A DNA stretch of 64,000 nucleotides from Aequorivita sp. HC6-5 (GTDB lineage Bacteria > Bacteroidota > Bacteroidia > Flavobacteriales > Flavobacteriaceae). This document shows positions 42,416-52,211 of this stretch, in pieces (positions within the stretch are counted from its first letter, which is position 1; each line of letters begins with the position of its first letter). The notes under the pieces were generated by a model. It saw only the letters and a list, made by a program, of their open reading frames with translations. It was not told the DNA's origin and did no database searches. The stretch spans positions 248,001 to 312,000 of the forward strand of contig CAJJCS010000004.1 of the NCBI GenBank assembly GCA_905182755.1, written 5' to 3'. A program made the position numbers and the translations under genes.

Positions 42416-44323
42416 ATGCAAAACCATTATAATATTGACTCTTTAGAGGCATATAATCAGGCCTGCCAAGATGCAACAAACACCCCTGAAGATTTTTGGG
42501 ATACTATTGCTCGTGAAAATTTTGACTGGATAGCCCCCTGGGAAAGTGTGTTAGAGCATGATTTATCGATTCCGTCGGTAAGCTGGTTTAAAGGTGCTAA
42601 GTTAAATATTACCTTAAATTGTATTGATAGGCATTTGGCCACTCGAGGGTCAAAAACAGCCTTGCTTTTTGAACCCAATGATCCTGGCCAACCTGCTGTT
42701 GCCATTAGTTATACAGAGCTTCATGAGCGCGTTTGTAAAATGGCAAATGTGCTAAAGAGTAAAGGCATACAAAAAGCAGATCGGGTGTGTTTGTATCTGC
42801 CTATGATTCCAGAGTTGGCAATAGCCGTTTTAGCCTGTGCTAGAATTGGTGCTGTTCATTCTGTGGTGTTTGCTGGGTTTTCTGCTGCGGCCTTGGCTAC
42901 ACGTATAAACGATTGCGATTGTAAAATGGTTATAACTAGTGATGGGTCTTACAGGGGCGCTAAAACCATAGATTTAAAATCTATTGTTGATACCGCACTT
43001 TTAAGCTGTGAGGCAGTACATAGTGTTTTGGTAGTGAAAAGAATAGGAACCGAAATTACCCTTCACAAGAACCGTGATTATTGGATACAACCACTACTTG
43101 ATGCAGCTTCTGGTGTTTGCCAGGCTGAGGTTATGGACGCAGAAGATCCTTTATTTATTTTATACACCTCTGGATCTACCGGTAAACCCAAAGGAATGGT
43201 ACATACAACTGCTGGATATATGGTGTATAGCGCCTATTCATTTAAAAATGTATTTCAGTATCAAGAGAAAGATGTGTATTGGTGTACCGCAGATATTGGC
43301 TGGGTAACGGGCCATAGTTACATTGTATATGGCCCTTTGGCCAACGGAGCCACTTCTTTGATGTTTGAGGGAGTACCTACCTATCCAGATGCAGGACGCT
43401 TTTGGGAGGTAGTTGCAAAACACAAGGTCACTCAGTTTTATACCGCTCCCACAGCTATTAGAGCCCTGGCTAAAGAATCATTATCTCTAGTAGAGAATCA
43501 TGATCTATCTTCTTTAAAGGTACTTGGCACAGTTGGAGAACCTATAAACGAAGAAGCATGGCATTGGTATGATGACCATATAGGTAAAAATAAAGCCCCT
43601 ATTGTAGATACCTGGTGGCAAACAGAAACGGGAGGTATTATGATTACTTCTTTGCCAGGAATTACAAAAACAATTCCTACCTACGCAACCCTACCTTTGC
43701 CTGGTATTAAACTAGCCCTGATGGATGACACAGGACAACAAATTACAACGCCTCAGGGGCAAGGAAAATTATGTATCACCTTTCCGTGGCCTTCTATGGC
43801 GCGCACTATTTACGGAAATCATCAGCGGTATAAACAAACGTATTTCTCTGCCTTTAAAAACGTTTATTTCACGGGTGATGGAGCACTTCGGGATGCTGAA
43901 GGGAATTACAGAATTACAGGAAGAGTAGATGATGTTATTATAGTCTCTGGCCATAATTTAGGCACAGCTCCTATCGAGGACGCTATAAATCAACACCCTT
44001 TGGTTGCAGAAAGCGCTGTTGTAGGATTTGCTCATGATATAAAAGGGACCGCTCTTTACGGGTATGTAACCCTAAAAACCACCGATGTTACAAATCAAGA
44101 CCAACTGGGTAAAGAAATAAATGCAAAGATTGCCCTAGAGATTGGAGCTATTGCAAAACTTGATAAAATTCAATTCACGCAGGGCTTGCCTAAAACTAGA
44201 AGCGGAAAGATAATGCGCAGAATACTGCGTAAAATTGCCGAGAAACAAACCGATAATTTAGGAGATATTTCTACTCTATTAAATCCAGAGGTAGTGAAAG
44301 ATATTAAAGAAAATGCGCTTTAA
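42416..44323 (+). CDS. acs: Acetyl-CoA synthetase
   Basis: A 635-residue AMP-forming acetate-CoA ligase in one frame. It contains FILYTSGSTGKPKGMVHTT (ATP loop), WWQTETGGIMITSLPG, FTGDGALRD, the hinge-region GRVDDVIIVSGHNLGTAPIE, and the KTRSGKIMRRILRK tail whose Lys is acetylation-regulated in the family. It converts acetate, ATP and CoA to acetyl-CoA in the cytoplasm, feeding the TCA and glyoxylate routes. It converges on fbp with only 12 bases between the stops. Confidence 0.95.
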   Translation: MQNHYNIDSLEAYNQACQDATNTPEDFWDTIARENFDWIAPWESVLEHDLSIPSVSWFKGAKLNITLNCIDRHLATRGSKTALLFEPNDPGQPAVAISYTELHERVCKMANVLKSKGIQKADRVCLYLPMIPELAIAVLACARIGAVHSVVFAGFSAAALATRINDCDCKMVITSDGSYRGAKTIDLKSIVDTALLSCEAVHSVLVVKRIGTEITLHKNRDYWIQPLLDAASGVCQAEVMDAEDPLFILYTSGSTGKPKGMVHTTAGYMVYSAYSFKNVFQYQEKDVYWCTADIGWVTGHSYIVYGPLANGATSLMFEGVPTYPDAGRFWEVVAKHKVTQFYTAPTAIRALAKESLSLVENHDLSSLKVLGTVGEPINEEAWHWYDDHIGKNKAPIVDTWWQTETGGIMITSLPGITKTIPTYATLPLPGIKLALMDDTGQQITTPQGQGKLCITFPWPSMARTIYGNHQRYKQTYFSAFKNVYFTGDGALRDAEGNYRITGRVDDVIIVSGHNLGTAPIEDAINQHPLVAESAVVGFAHDIKGTALYGYVTLKTTDVTNQDQLGKEINAKIALEIGAIAKLDKIQFTQGLPKTRSGKIMRRILRKIAEKQTDNLGDISTLLNPEVVKDIKENAL

Positions 44324-44335
44324 ATTTTAAGATTG

Positions 44336-45334
44336 TTACTTCATAAAGCTTTCTGCCTTGGTTACCATATTTTTGCTTCCGCAGAAAAAAGGCACTCGTT
44401 GGTGTAGCTCTGTGGGTTTGATATCTAGTATTCTTGTATACCCATCACTGGCTTTACCTCCAGATTGTTCTGCAATATAGGCCATTGGGTTGCACTCATA
44501 TAATAAACGTAATTTTCCGTTTGGATCCTTAGAGGTGTTTGGGTACATGTATATGCCTCCTTTAATCATATTTCTATGAAAATCTGAGACCAAAGACCCA
44601 ATATACCTTGAGGTGTAAGGTCTATCCTCTTCTTCTTTTTGGCAATACTTTATATAGTCTTTTACACCCTGTGGGAAATGCACATAATTACCTTCGTTTA
44701 CAGAGTAAATGGTTCCGTTTTCTGGAAATTGCATGTTAGGATGCGATAAATAATAGGTTCCAATAGCCGGGTTTAACGTAAAGCCATTTACTCCATGTCC
44801 TGTAGAGTATACAATCATTGTTGAGGTACCATATACAATATACCCTGCCGCTACTTGTTTGTTTCCAGGCTGTAAAAAATCATCAATTGTTACAGGTGTC
44901 CCCTCTGGGGTGATTCTTCGGTAGATAGAAAAAATAGTACCTACAGAAACATTAACATCTATATTAGAGGATCCATCTAAGGGGTCTATTAAAACAATAT
45001 ATTTGTTATCATTTTTTTCATTCCTACCCCCAATGGTTATAAAGTCATCTTCTTCTTCGCTGGCAATACCACATACAATTTCTCTATTGATCAATGTTTT
45101 GATGAACACATCATTTGCGTATACATCCAATTTTTGCTGATCCTCTCCTTGCACATTTGTTTCTCCAGCTGTACCCAAAATATCAACCAAACCCGCTTTG
45201 TTCACTTCATGGTTTACCACCTTTGCTGCTAAACGGATAGAATTAATTAGTCTTGAAAGCTCGCCAGAGGAGTATTTAAATTCTGTTTGGTTTTCTATAA
45301 TAAATTCTCCTAATGTTTTATTTTTATTTGACAT
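44336..45334 (-). CDS. fbp: Fructose-1,6-bisphosphatase class 1
   Basis: The start at 45334 ([19 protein letters not shown]) gives 332 residues, the normal family length. The longer open frame runs back into the divergent acetyltransferase gene and is rejected. It has the metal and substrate signature [30 protein letters not shown], and [20 protein letters not shown] with the C-terminal [21 protein letters not shown]. It is a key step of gluconeogenesis and works in the same direction of flux as the convergent acs gene when the cell grows on acetate. Confidence 0.95.
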   Translation of the reverse strand: MSNKNKTLGEFIIENQTEFKYSSGELSRLINSIRLAAKVVNHEVNKAGLVDILGTAGETNVQGEDQQKLDVYANDVFIKTLINREIVCGIASEEEDDFITIGGRNEKNDNKYIVLIDPLDGSSNIDVNVSVGTIFSIYRRITPEGTPVTIDDFLQPGNKQVAAGYIVYGTSTMIVYSTGHGVNGFTLNPAIGTYYLSHPNMQFPENGTIYSVNEGNYVHFPQGVKDYIKYCQKEEEDRPYTSRYIGSLVSDFHRNMIKGGIYMYPNTSKDPNGKLRLLYECNPMAYIAEQSGGKASDGYTRILDIKPTELHQRVPFFCGSKNMVTKAESFMK

Positions 45335-45402
45335 ATTGAGTTGTTCAAGGAATTTAGTGCAAATATCGCATTTTTTAAGAAAATGAACCGATATTTGTGT
45401 AT

Positions 45403-45410
45403 CAAAACTA
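45403..45410 (-). promoter_or_regulatory. Candidate -7 box of fbp
   Basis: TAGTTTTG on the minus strand matches TAnnTTTG. It lies 69 bases before the fbp start and just in front of the divergent acetyltransferase start at 45417. Confidence 0.35.
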
Positions 45411-45416
45411 GATCTA

Positions 45417-45899
45417 ATGAGTGTTGTTGTAAGAAAAGCCACGAAAGAAGATATGCCTGAAGTACTCGAGCTTATCAAAGAGCTTGCGGTGTTTGAGAAG
45501 TACCCAAATGCTGTGCAGATTGATGTAGATATTCTAGTTGCTGAAGGTTTTGGTAGCCAGCCTCTTTTTACTTGTTTTGTTTCTTTGCTAGAGGGCCAAA
45601 TTGTAGGCATGGCATTATGTTATTTTAGATTTTCTACCTGGAAGGGACGCAGTGTTCATCTAGAAGATTTAATTGTGAAAGAGTCTAAACGAGGTCAGGG
45701 TGTTGGTATGGCCCTGTATAAAAGCGTTATGGAGTATGCAGCATCCTTTAATGTAAAAAGAGTAGAGTGGGTGGTCCTTGGTTGGAATGCCCAGGCCATA
45801 AAATTCTATGAAAAAACAGGAGCTACAATATTAAAAGATTGGTATTTAGCTCAATTTGACCAGGAGGGATTGTCTAATTTTATTACCACTAGTAGTTAA
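45417..45899 (+). CDS. GNAT family N-acetyltransferase
   Basis: A 160-residue GNAT protein. The acetyl-CoA-binding motif A is [22 protein letters not shown] (R/Q-x-x-G-x-G/A form as RGQGVG), followed by [19 protein letters not shown]. The sequence resembles the diamine/spermidine acetyltransferase group, but the substrate cannot be fixed. It sits back to back with fbp and 17 bases before the aspartate kinase region. Confidence 0.88.
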   Translation: MSVVVRKATKEDMPEVLELIKELAVFEKYPNAVQIDVDILVAEGFGSQPLFTCFVSLLEGQIVGMALCYFRFSTWKGRSVHLEDLIVKESKRGQGVGMALYKSVMEYAASFNVKRVEWVVLGWNAQAIKFYEKTGATILKDWYLAQFDQEGLSNFITTSS

Positions 45900-45909
45900 C
45901 TTTAAATTA

Positions 45910-45917
45910 TAGCTTTG
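45910..45917 (+). promoter_or_regulatory. Bacteroidota -7 box of the aspartate kinase gene
   Basis: TAGCTTTG matches TAnnTTTG perfectly and ends 11 bases before the ATG at 45929. It overlaps the alternative GTG start at 45917, so it argues for the ATG. Confidence 0.45.
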
Positions 45918-45928
45918 TGAGCAACACT

Positions 45929-47186
45929 ATGAATGTATTTAAATTTGGAGGCGCTTCTGTAAAAGATGCTCAGGGGGTAAAAAATGTAGCTACTGTTTTA
46001 CAGCAAACAGGCCATACCAATCTTGTAATTGTAGTCTCGGCAATGGGTAAAATGACCAATGCTTTAGAGGGTGTTGTAAACTGTTATTTCCAAGAACCTG
46101 CAAAAGTAAAACAAGCACTAGAAGATATTAAGGCATATCACTGGTCTATCTCCAAGGAAATATTTACAGATCTTAACGCTCCAGTTTTCAGGCAAATACA
46201 AACATTAATTACAACATTATCTTCTTTTTTACAGACCAATAAATCTACCAACCAGGCTTATGTTTATGATCAGGTGGTGGGCTATGGAGAGCTTCTTTCT
46301 ACCACGATTGTATCTGCATATTTAACCCAAAAGGCCATAAAAAACAACTGGGTAGACATACGCACTTGTATTGTTACAGACGCTAGTTTTAGAGATGCCT
46401 CTGTAGATTGGCAAACCACAAAGCAGCAGATTGTCAAAAATATAGCACCTACAGGCATTACAATAACACAAGGTTTTTTGGCAGCAGAGGCTACCAATAA
46501 CTTCACAACAACACTGGGTAGAGAGGGTAGTGATTACACCGCCGCAATTACTTGCCTACTGTTTAAACGCAGCAAGTGTTACCATCTGGAAAGATGTTCC
46601 TGGGGTTTTAAATGCAGATCCTAGGTATTTTAAAACCACGACCTTATTACACCACATTTCTTATAGAGAAGCCATAGAGTTGGCTTTTTATGGCGCTTCT
46701 GTGATACATCCTAAAACCTTACAGCCCCTCCAGAAAAAAGAAATACCTTTATTTGTAAAGTCTTTCTATGACCCACTAAGCCCAGGCACTTGTGTTGGCA
46801 AAGGCGTTACCTTAGATCCAAAAACTGCTTGTTTTATTTTAAAGAAAAGACAAGTATTACTGTCTTTGTCATCACTTGATTTTAGTTTTATAGTAGAGAA
46901 AAACATAAGTGATGTATTTACATTACTAGATAAAAATAAAATGAAGGTTTCCTTGATTCAAAACTCTGCCATTAGTTTTTCTGTAGTTATTGATAATACA
47001 TACAACAACCTAGAGGTGTTGCTTACCTCACTGCGCTCTACCTTTAGGGTAAGTTGGAATGAGGATGTGACTCTTTATACTATCCGTCACGCTTCTTTAA
47101 ATGATGTGAAGTCTCTAATTAAAAACAAAGAGGTTTTGTTAAAACAGGAAAGTAGAGAGACTATGCAGGTGGTTGTTAAAGATTAA
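45929..47186 (+). CDS. lysC: Aspartate kinase, monofunctional (one frameshift)
   Basis: About 419 residues when one extra T near 46551 is removed (AAIT then AYCLNAASVTIWKD). The amino-acid kinase opening MNVFKFGGASVKDAQGVKN, LGREGSDYTAA, VTIWKDVPGVLNADPR and FYGASVIHPKTLQP are all family motifs. A C-terminal ACT-like region follows (LLSLSSLDFSFIVEKN). It phosphorylates aspartate at the head of lysine, threonine and methionine synthesis. The ATG at 45929 is chosen because of the -7 box in front of it. The stop overlaps the convergent arsenate reductase gene by 11 bases. Confidence 0.88.
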
Positions 47187-47598
47187 AATGGGTGTTTGAA
47201 AAGTCAAGGCAATAGTTTTTTATTTCTTCTCTAGCTTTTATAAAAGCGGCTTGCGTTTGTTGAGCATTGCCTATAAATTTTGACGGGTCATAAAAATTAT
47301 GATGCAATCTTTCTGCATTTGGAGCCGCAATGTAAGGGCAGTTTTCAAAGGCATGATCACAGACGGTGATAATGTAATGCCAATCTATTTCTTGGTATTC
47401 ATTTACATTGTTGGAGGTATGACTAGAAATATCAATTCCGTCTTTTTTCATGGCTAAGGCCGCTCCCGGATTAATACCGTGTGTTTCTATTCCTGCGCTG
47501 TAGATAGTTGCCCTATCTCCAAGAATTTGATGAAGGTAGCCATGCGCCATTTGGCTTCGGCAGCTATTACCTGTACAAAGTACGAGTATGTTTTTCAT
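47176..47598 (-). CDS. arsC: Arsenate reductase, low-molecular-weight phosphatase type
   Basis: A 140-residue protein with the CX5R P-loop LCTGNSCRSQMAHG (Cys8, Arg14) at the N-terminus and a YDPSKFIGNAQQTQAAF segment in the place of the catalytic Asp loop. The thioredoxin-type arsenate reductases of this fold reduce arsenate to arsenite, but some members are protein-tyrosine phosphatases. It is 34 bases downstream of a DUF6428 gene, a pairing seen in arsenic loci of this group. No ArsR regulator or arsenite pump is visible nearby. Confidence 0.82.
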   Translation of the reverse strand: MKNILVLCTGNSCRSQMAHGYLHQILGDRATIYSAGIETHGINPGAALAMKKDGIDISSHTSNNVNEYQEIDWHYIITVCDHAFENCPYIAAPNAERLHHNFYDPSKFIGNAQQTQAAFIKAREEIKNYCLDFSNTHFNL

Positions 47599-47632
47599 AG
47601 ATGGGTGTGTCTAAAATTTGTTTTCACTGCAA

Positions 47633-48124
47633 TTAGCAGCATCCACTTGATGGATCACAAGAGCTTTGATTTTGTTTTGATTGCTCAGGTTCTGGCATAC
47701 CGCATATATCTTCGGCTTTACAGGCAGTTTTTTGAGTAGCTAGATGCACCATTAAGCTGTCTTTGGTTACCTCAACTGCCGATACAAATAATTGGGCGGT
47801 ATGAAACAGCGCATTACTATATTCAAAACGCACAGTACTTGTATTGGTATAAGGCCTTATTTTTCCTACGGTGTTTAAAATAGCTAAGGCTTTATGACAA
47901 CTCATAAAATCTGTCTTTCCTATCTCCGAGGGGCTTTCCCATAGTTGTATGATCGTTTCTTTCCAGGAGTCTTCTCTAGCGCCGCAATCTACAGAGTCTA
48001 CGGTAATATGTTTTACTTCTGTAATGTGATAATTAGCTCCTACGAGTTGCCCTGGAGTGTATTGAAACAGCAACGATTTACCTGGATGCTCTTTTAGGGT
48101 ATTAAAAAATTCTTGTGTAGTCAT
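47633..48124 (-). CDS. DUF6428 family protein with Cys-rich tail
   Basis: A 163-residue soluble protein matching what I know as DUF6428 (EFFNTLKEHPGKSLLFQYTP, VDSVDCGAREDSWKET, KALAILNTVGKIRPY). It carries several cysteines, including a C-terminal CDPSSGCC and an ACKAEDIC segment that could bind arsenite or a soft metal. That role is inference. It lies directly upstream of arsC and probably shares its transcript. Confidence 0.7.
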   Translation of the reverse strand: MTTQEFFNTLKEHPGKSLLFQYTPGQLVGANYHITEVKHITVDSVDCGAREDSWKETIIQLWESPSEIGKTDFMSCHKALAILNTVGKIRPYTNTSTVRFEYSNALFHTAQLFVSAVEVTKDSLMVHLATQKTACKAEDICGMPEPEQSKQNQSSCDPSSGCC

Positions 48125-48167
48125 GGCTTAATATTTGGGTGTTTTCTCTTTATCTCAACTATAAGGG

Positions 48168-49119
48168 TTATAGCTTAGGGTCTGGTTTATATATTGTCAC
48201 TATTTTATTTACAATAACTTGCGCTAATTTTTCTTTACTCTCAATGGTCCAGCCTGCAACATGGGGGCTTAAAATTACATTGTCCATAGCCAAAAGTTCC
48301 TCCAGCTCCAGGGGCATTTTATCTGTAAATAATGTTTCAAAAGACAGTTTTTCATACTCTAAAACATCCAGACCAGCACCTAGTATTTTTCCAGTTTTTA
48401 ATGCGTAAACTACATCTTTGGTCACCACGCTTTTTCCTCGTGCGGTATTGATAAGCCAAAATGGTTTTTTAAACTTGGCTATAAAAGCTGCATCCACCAT
48501 TTTGTTGGTTTGTGGAGTCCAAGGAGTATGAAGGCTTAGCTACATCTGCCTGTTCTTGCAGTGTTTGCAAAGATACTTGTGTTGCATTTTTATTGCCTAG
48601 GTCTTTTTGTATATCATAGCAAAGGGTGGTACAATTAAAACCTTTTAATTTTTTTGCAAAGCTGCGGCCCATGTTTCCGTATCCAATAAGGCCAATGGTT
48701 TTTCCTTGGATTTCTACTCCTCTGTTGTGCTCTCTTTTCCAGCGTCCAGATTTTACTTGCCTATCTGCAGGGTTTAGCTTATTAAACAGTGACAATAACA
48801 TGCCAAGGGCATGTTCGCCAACTGCATTTTTGTTTCCCTGGGGGGCTGCAAATAGGGATATGTTTTTACTTGCTGCATAACAAACATCGATGCTTTCTAG
48901 ACCAGCTCCCACGCGAGCTATAAATTTTAAATGGGTAGCTGCGTCTAAAAACTGTTTGTCTATCTTAAACCTGCTTCTAATAACAATACCATCATAAGAG
49001 GCTATACGGTTCTCTATGTCCTTTTTTGAAGAGGTGTAATCTTCCTGGCAATCAAACCCAGCTTGGGTAAGCTGCTCGATAAGCAAAGGGTGGTTTTGGT
49101 CTAGATGCAGTATCTTCAT
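48168..49119 (-). CDS. D-2-hydroxyacid dehydrogenase, SerA-like (one frameshift)
   Basis: About 317 residues with a single extra base near 48530 (QEQADV then SLHTPWTPQTNKMVDA). The NAD-binding motif is IGLIGYGNMGRSFAKKL, with the substrate loop ARVGAGLESID, the catalytic Arg in LINTARGKSVV, and the His in ILSPHVAGWT. It resembles D-3-phosphoglycerate dehydrogenase without the C-terminal ACT domain. Serine synthesis is likely but the exact hydroxyacid is not proven. Confidence 0.85.
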
Positions 49120-49136
49120 TTTACACGATAAGGAAA

Positions 49137-49144
49137 CAAAGATA
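49137..49144 (-). promoter_or_regulatory. Bacteroidota -7 box of the SerA-like gene
   Basis: TATCTTTG on the minus strand matches TAnnTTTG and lies 18 bases before the start at 49119. Confidence 0.5.
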
Positions 49145-49188
49145 CTAGGTCTTTGTTTAGATATAGATTGTCTTAGATTATATAAAGG

Positions 49189-49554
49189 TTAAATTTTTGG
49201 ATAGGAGTTTTGTGTTTTCTCGTGCACCACATTGCCGGTATGTTTGGTGTCTAGTTTTTCAAAAAGTAAGAGGTGCACCTCTTGATCTGTCTGGCTTTTT
49301 GGACAATGCTCTACCCCCTTAGGGACTACAATAATCTCACCCTCTTTGACAATCTCTATTTTATCTCTAAAATGCATTTCTAGCACTCCTTTTTGTACAA
49401 AAAATAGTTCGTCTTGCTCCTGGTGTTTATGCCACACAAACTCTCCTTTAATTTTGGCTAGTAGTATTTGCATGTCATCCACAACAGCGATCTGGTGTGG
49501 GTGCCATTTTTTATCAAATTTGCTAAATTTTTCTTTGATGTTAATTGGGTGCAT
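49189..49554 (-). CDS. Cupin-domain protein
   Basis: A 121-residue single-domain cupin. Metal-ligand motif 1 reads WHKHQEQDELFFVQKGVLEM (two His and a Glu) and motif 2 reads IIVVPKGVEHCPKSQTD. Small cupins of this kind may be isomerases, dioxygenases or sensors, and the sequence does not decide. It stands alone between the SerA-like gene and mgtE. Confidence 0.85.
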   Translation of the reverse strand: MHPINIKEKFSKFDKKWHPHQIAVVDDMQILLAKIKGEFVWHKHQEQDELFFVQKGVLEMHFRDKIEIVKEGEIIVVPKGVEHCPKSQTDQEVHLLLFEKLDTKHTGNVVHEKTQNSYPKI

Positions 49555-49667
49555 TGGGTTTTATTTTATACCAAAAACATGGTGATACTATTTAAAAAAC
49601 GGGAGATTCTGGCCCAAAATTTGCGGAGTAGTACTTTGGGATTTGTATCAGAAATTTCAGTAATTAT

Positions 49668-50991
49668 TTAAATGCCCAGAATAAGCTTGGCGATCATAAA
49701 GTAAATTAAGATGCCAAAGATATCATTGCTGGTTGTAATAAACGGCCCGGTTGCAATTGCAGGATCTATTCCTCTTTTATACTAGGGCAGCAACTATAAT
49801 TACCAAAAGCATAGAAATGGCGATGGTAAATGCCACTTGTTGGTCCATCTGTGTTAGAGCGCCAAATAAAATAACCAATACCCCAAGGGCGAGACCATTT
49901 ATAAGGGCAAGGCCTACTTCTTTAAGCAGTCTTTTAAGTAAACTTCCCTTTACATTGTCATTGGCCAAACCCTGTACAATAATAGCACTAGATTGTACTC
50001 CAACATTTCCAGCCATTGCGGCAATAAGAGGGGTGAAGAAAAACAGCTCAACATGGGTTGCAAGGGCCTCGTCAAAACCTCTCATAATATACACACTCCC
50101 AAGACCTCCTAAGAGTCCAAGCACTAGCCAAGGCAAGCGCGCTTTGGTGAGGTCTATAATGCTATCATCTGCCTCTACATCTTGAGAGATACCTGCAGCC
50201 ATTTGGTAATCCTTTTCTGCCTCGTCTTTTATAAAATCTACAATATCATCAATGGTAATTCTTCCCATTAAAATGCCATGATCATCAACAACAGGGATCG
50301 CCTCTAAATCATACTTTTGCATAATACGCGCCACCTCTTCGTTTTCTGTATGCACTGTAACGTAATCTACCTTTGGTATGAATACATCACTAATTTTTGT
50401 TTTTGCTTCTGCGGTCAGTAAATCTTTTAAAGAAAGTCTTCCTGTTAGTTTTCCTTCTTTGTTGGTAACATAAATGGAGTGTACTCTAGTTACGTTTTCT
50501 GCCTGGCGGCGCATTTCACGAACACAGCCTGCTACAGTCCAGGTTTCTTTTACCTGCACCAATTCTTTAGCCATTAAAGCCCCAGCGGTATCCTCATCAT
50601 ATTTAAGCAGTTCAACAATATCTGCGGCATGCTCCTGATCTTCAATTTTATCAATTACTTTTTGCTGAATTTTTTCATCTAGCTCAGCAATAATATCTGC
50701 GGCATCATCTGTGTCAAGCTCTTCTAGCTCTGCAGCAATTTCTTTAGGAGATAGACGCTCAAGAATTTTTTCTCGCACATCATCATCAAGCTCCATTAGA
50801 GCCTCAGATGTTAAATCACTTTCTAGTTGTTTAATTAAGTAAGTTGCCTGACCGCTTTTAAGTTCTTCAAGGAGTTCTGCGATGTCTGCAAAGTGAAAAT
50901 CTTGCAATACTTCACGCAGCGCATTACCATCTTTTTTGGCAATAAGCTGTGCTATGTTTTCTATAAAATCACTGGTGAGTTGAAATTGCAT
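49668..50991 (-). CDS. mgtE: Magnesium transporter MgtE (one frameshift)
   Basis: About 441 residues. An N-terminal MgtE domain of short acidic helices ([35 protein letters not shown]) is followed by two CBS domains ([39 protein letters not shown]) and the membrane domain ([36 protein letters not shown]). An extra base near 49785 ends the first frame after VAALV. The last membrane helix continues as [20 protein letters not shown] to a stop at 49668. It imports Mg2+ and is gated by the CBS domains. Its start lies 23 bases inside the rsmA gene, so the two are coupled. Confidence 0.92.
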
Positions 50992-51862
50992 CGGCTTCCA
51001 ATTTTTGTGTTAGTGCAATAAATTGCGCTACAGATAGCTGCTCGGGTCTTTGCCCAAAGATAGCATCTTCTTTTATTTTATCTGAAAGATTAAAAGATTT
51101 TAAACTATTTCTTAGGGTTTTACGTCTTTGTTGGAAGGCAGTTTTAACAACTTTATACAGCATGAGCTCACTACAATCAATATCTAAGGAGGCTTTTCTG
51201 CGCAACCTCAGCACGCCACTCTCTACTTTGGGTGGCGGGTTAAATACCGTGGGTGGAACCGTGAAAAGATACTCGGCATCATAAAATGCTTGCGTTAGCA
51301 CAGAGAGTATACCATAGGTTTTACTACCTTCTTTAGCACAAATACGCATAGCCACCTCTTTTTGAAACATCCCACTAAATTCTGGCACCTGCTGTTTTAT
51401 CTCAAGCATTTTAAATACAATTTGGGTAGATATATTGTAAGGAAAGTTGCCTGTAATACCAAACTGCTCTGTTCCAAAATAATCTTGTAGGTCTTCTTTT
51501 AAGAAATCTGCCTCTAAAATCTGCAGGTTTTTGTTGGGGTAATTATTGATTAGATACTCCACAGATTCGCTATCGAGTTCCATGGCTACTAGATTGATGT
51601 CTTTCTCTAGTAAATACTTGGTCATTACACCCGTTCCAGGCCCAATTTCCAGTACGTTTTTATAGCCTTCAAGCTGCAGGGTTTGAGAGATGTCGTTGGC
51701 AATAGTCTCGTCTACTAAAAAATGCTGTCCAAGGTATTTTTTTGCGCGTACAGAATCGTTTTGCGGATTAAATTCTCTCTTAGGAACCGCGCTATGCTTG
51801 TTGTATTTTTTCTTTTTTGCCATGATGTGTGTTGTAGAGGTATCTTGCGAGTTATTGCTCAC
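50969..51862 (-). CDS. rsmA: 16S rRNA (adenine-1518/1519-N6,N6) dimethyltransferase
   Basis: A 297-residue KsgA/RsmA enzyme. It has [19 protein letters not shown], the SAM-binding loop [16 protein letters not shown], the catalytic [15 protein letters not shown] (usual form NLPY) and a C-terminal rRNA-binding helix bundle with [15 protein letters not shown]. It dimethylates two adjacent adenosines near the 3' end of 16S rRNA. The start may instead be the ATG at 51823 ([10 protein letters not shown]), which would remove a Ser/Thr-rich lead. It overlaps mgtE downstream and the DUF4286 gene upstream. Confidence 0.94.
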   Translation of the reverse strand: MSNNSQDTSTTHIMAKKKKYNKHSAVPKREFNPQNDSVRAKKYLGQHFLVDETIANDISQTLQLEGYKNVLEIGPGTGVMTKYLLEKDINLVAMELDSESVEYLINNYPNKNLQILEADFLKEDLQDYFGTEQFGITGNFPYNISTQIVFKMLEIKQQVPEFSGMFQKEVAMRICAKEGSKTYGILSVLTQAFYDAEYLFTVPPTVFNPPPKVESGVLRLRRKASLDIDCSELMLYKVVKTAFQQRRKTLRNSLKSFNLSDKIKEDAIFGQRPEQLSVAQFIALTQKLEADAISTHQ

Positions 51863-52160
51863 AAATTACCTCAAGTTCTGTTCTAAAGGCTATATAGTTC
51901 CCCTCAAATGCTTTGCCTTGCGCCCTGAGTGTTGGGGCATCTTGTGTGTAATACTTCTCTAGGGTTTGTTTGCTATCTGTGGTGTATTGCACAGAGTAGG
52001 TGATGCCGCCCATCTCTTCTTCTACCATTACTTTGGTCATAAGGGCTTTACTGAATTTATTGGTAGCCAGCATTGCAGGTATGTGGCTGTTTTTCATCCA
52101 ATCTAACCACTGTAGGTGTATGGCATTTTCTACGTTAATAGTGACGTTATATATATACAT
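51852..52160 (-). CDS. DUF4286 family protein
   Basis: A 102-residue protein ([20 protein letters not shown]) of the DUF4286 family, a ferredoxin-like small fold common in Bacteroidota. Function is unknown. It commonly precedes the rRNA methyltransferase gene in this group. It overlaps the rsmA start by 11 bases, so the two are likely translated together. Confidence 0.85.
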   Translation of the reverse strand: MYIYNVTINVENAIHLQWLDWMKNSHIPAMLATNKFSKALMTKVMVEEEMGGITYSVQYTTDSKQTLEKYYTQDAPTLRAQGKAFEGNYIAFRTELEVICEQ

Positions 52161-52211
52161 AGGGTTATTTCAAGGTTATAGTTTTGTTGGCTTTAAAAGC
52201 TGTGTTAGATG

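Noticed and set aside
45335-45610. N-terminal extension of fbp by 92 residues
   Set aside because: It runs through the divergent acetyltransferase gene and gives a protein far above family length; [11 protein letters not shown] at 45334 matches the normal start.
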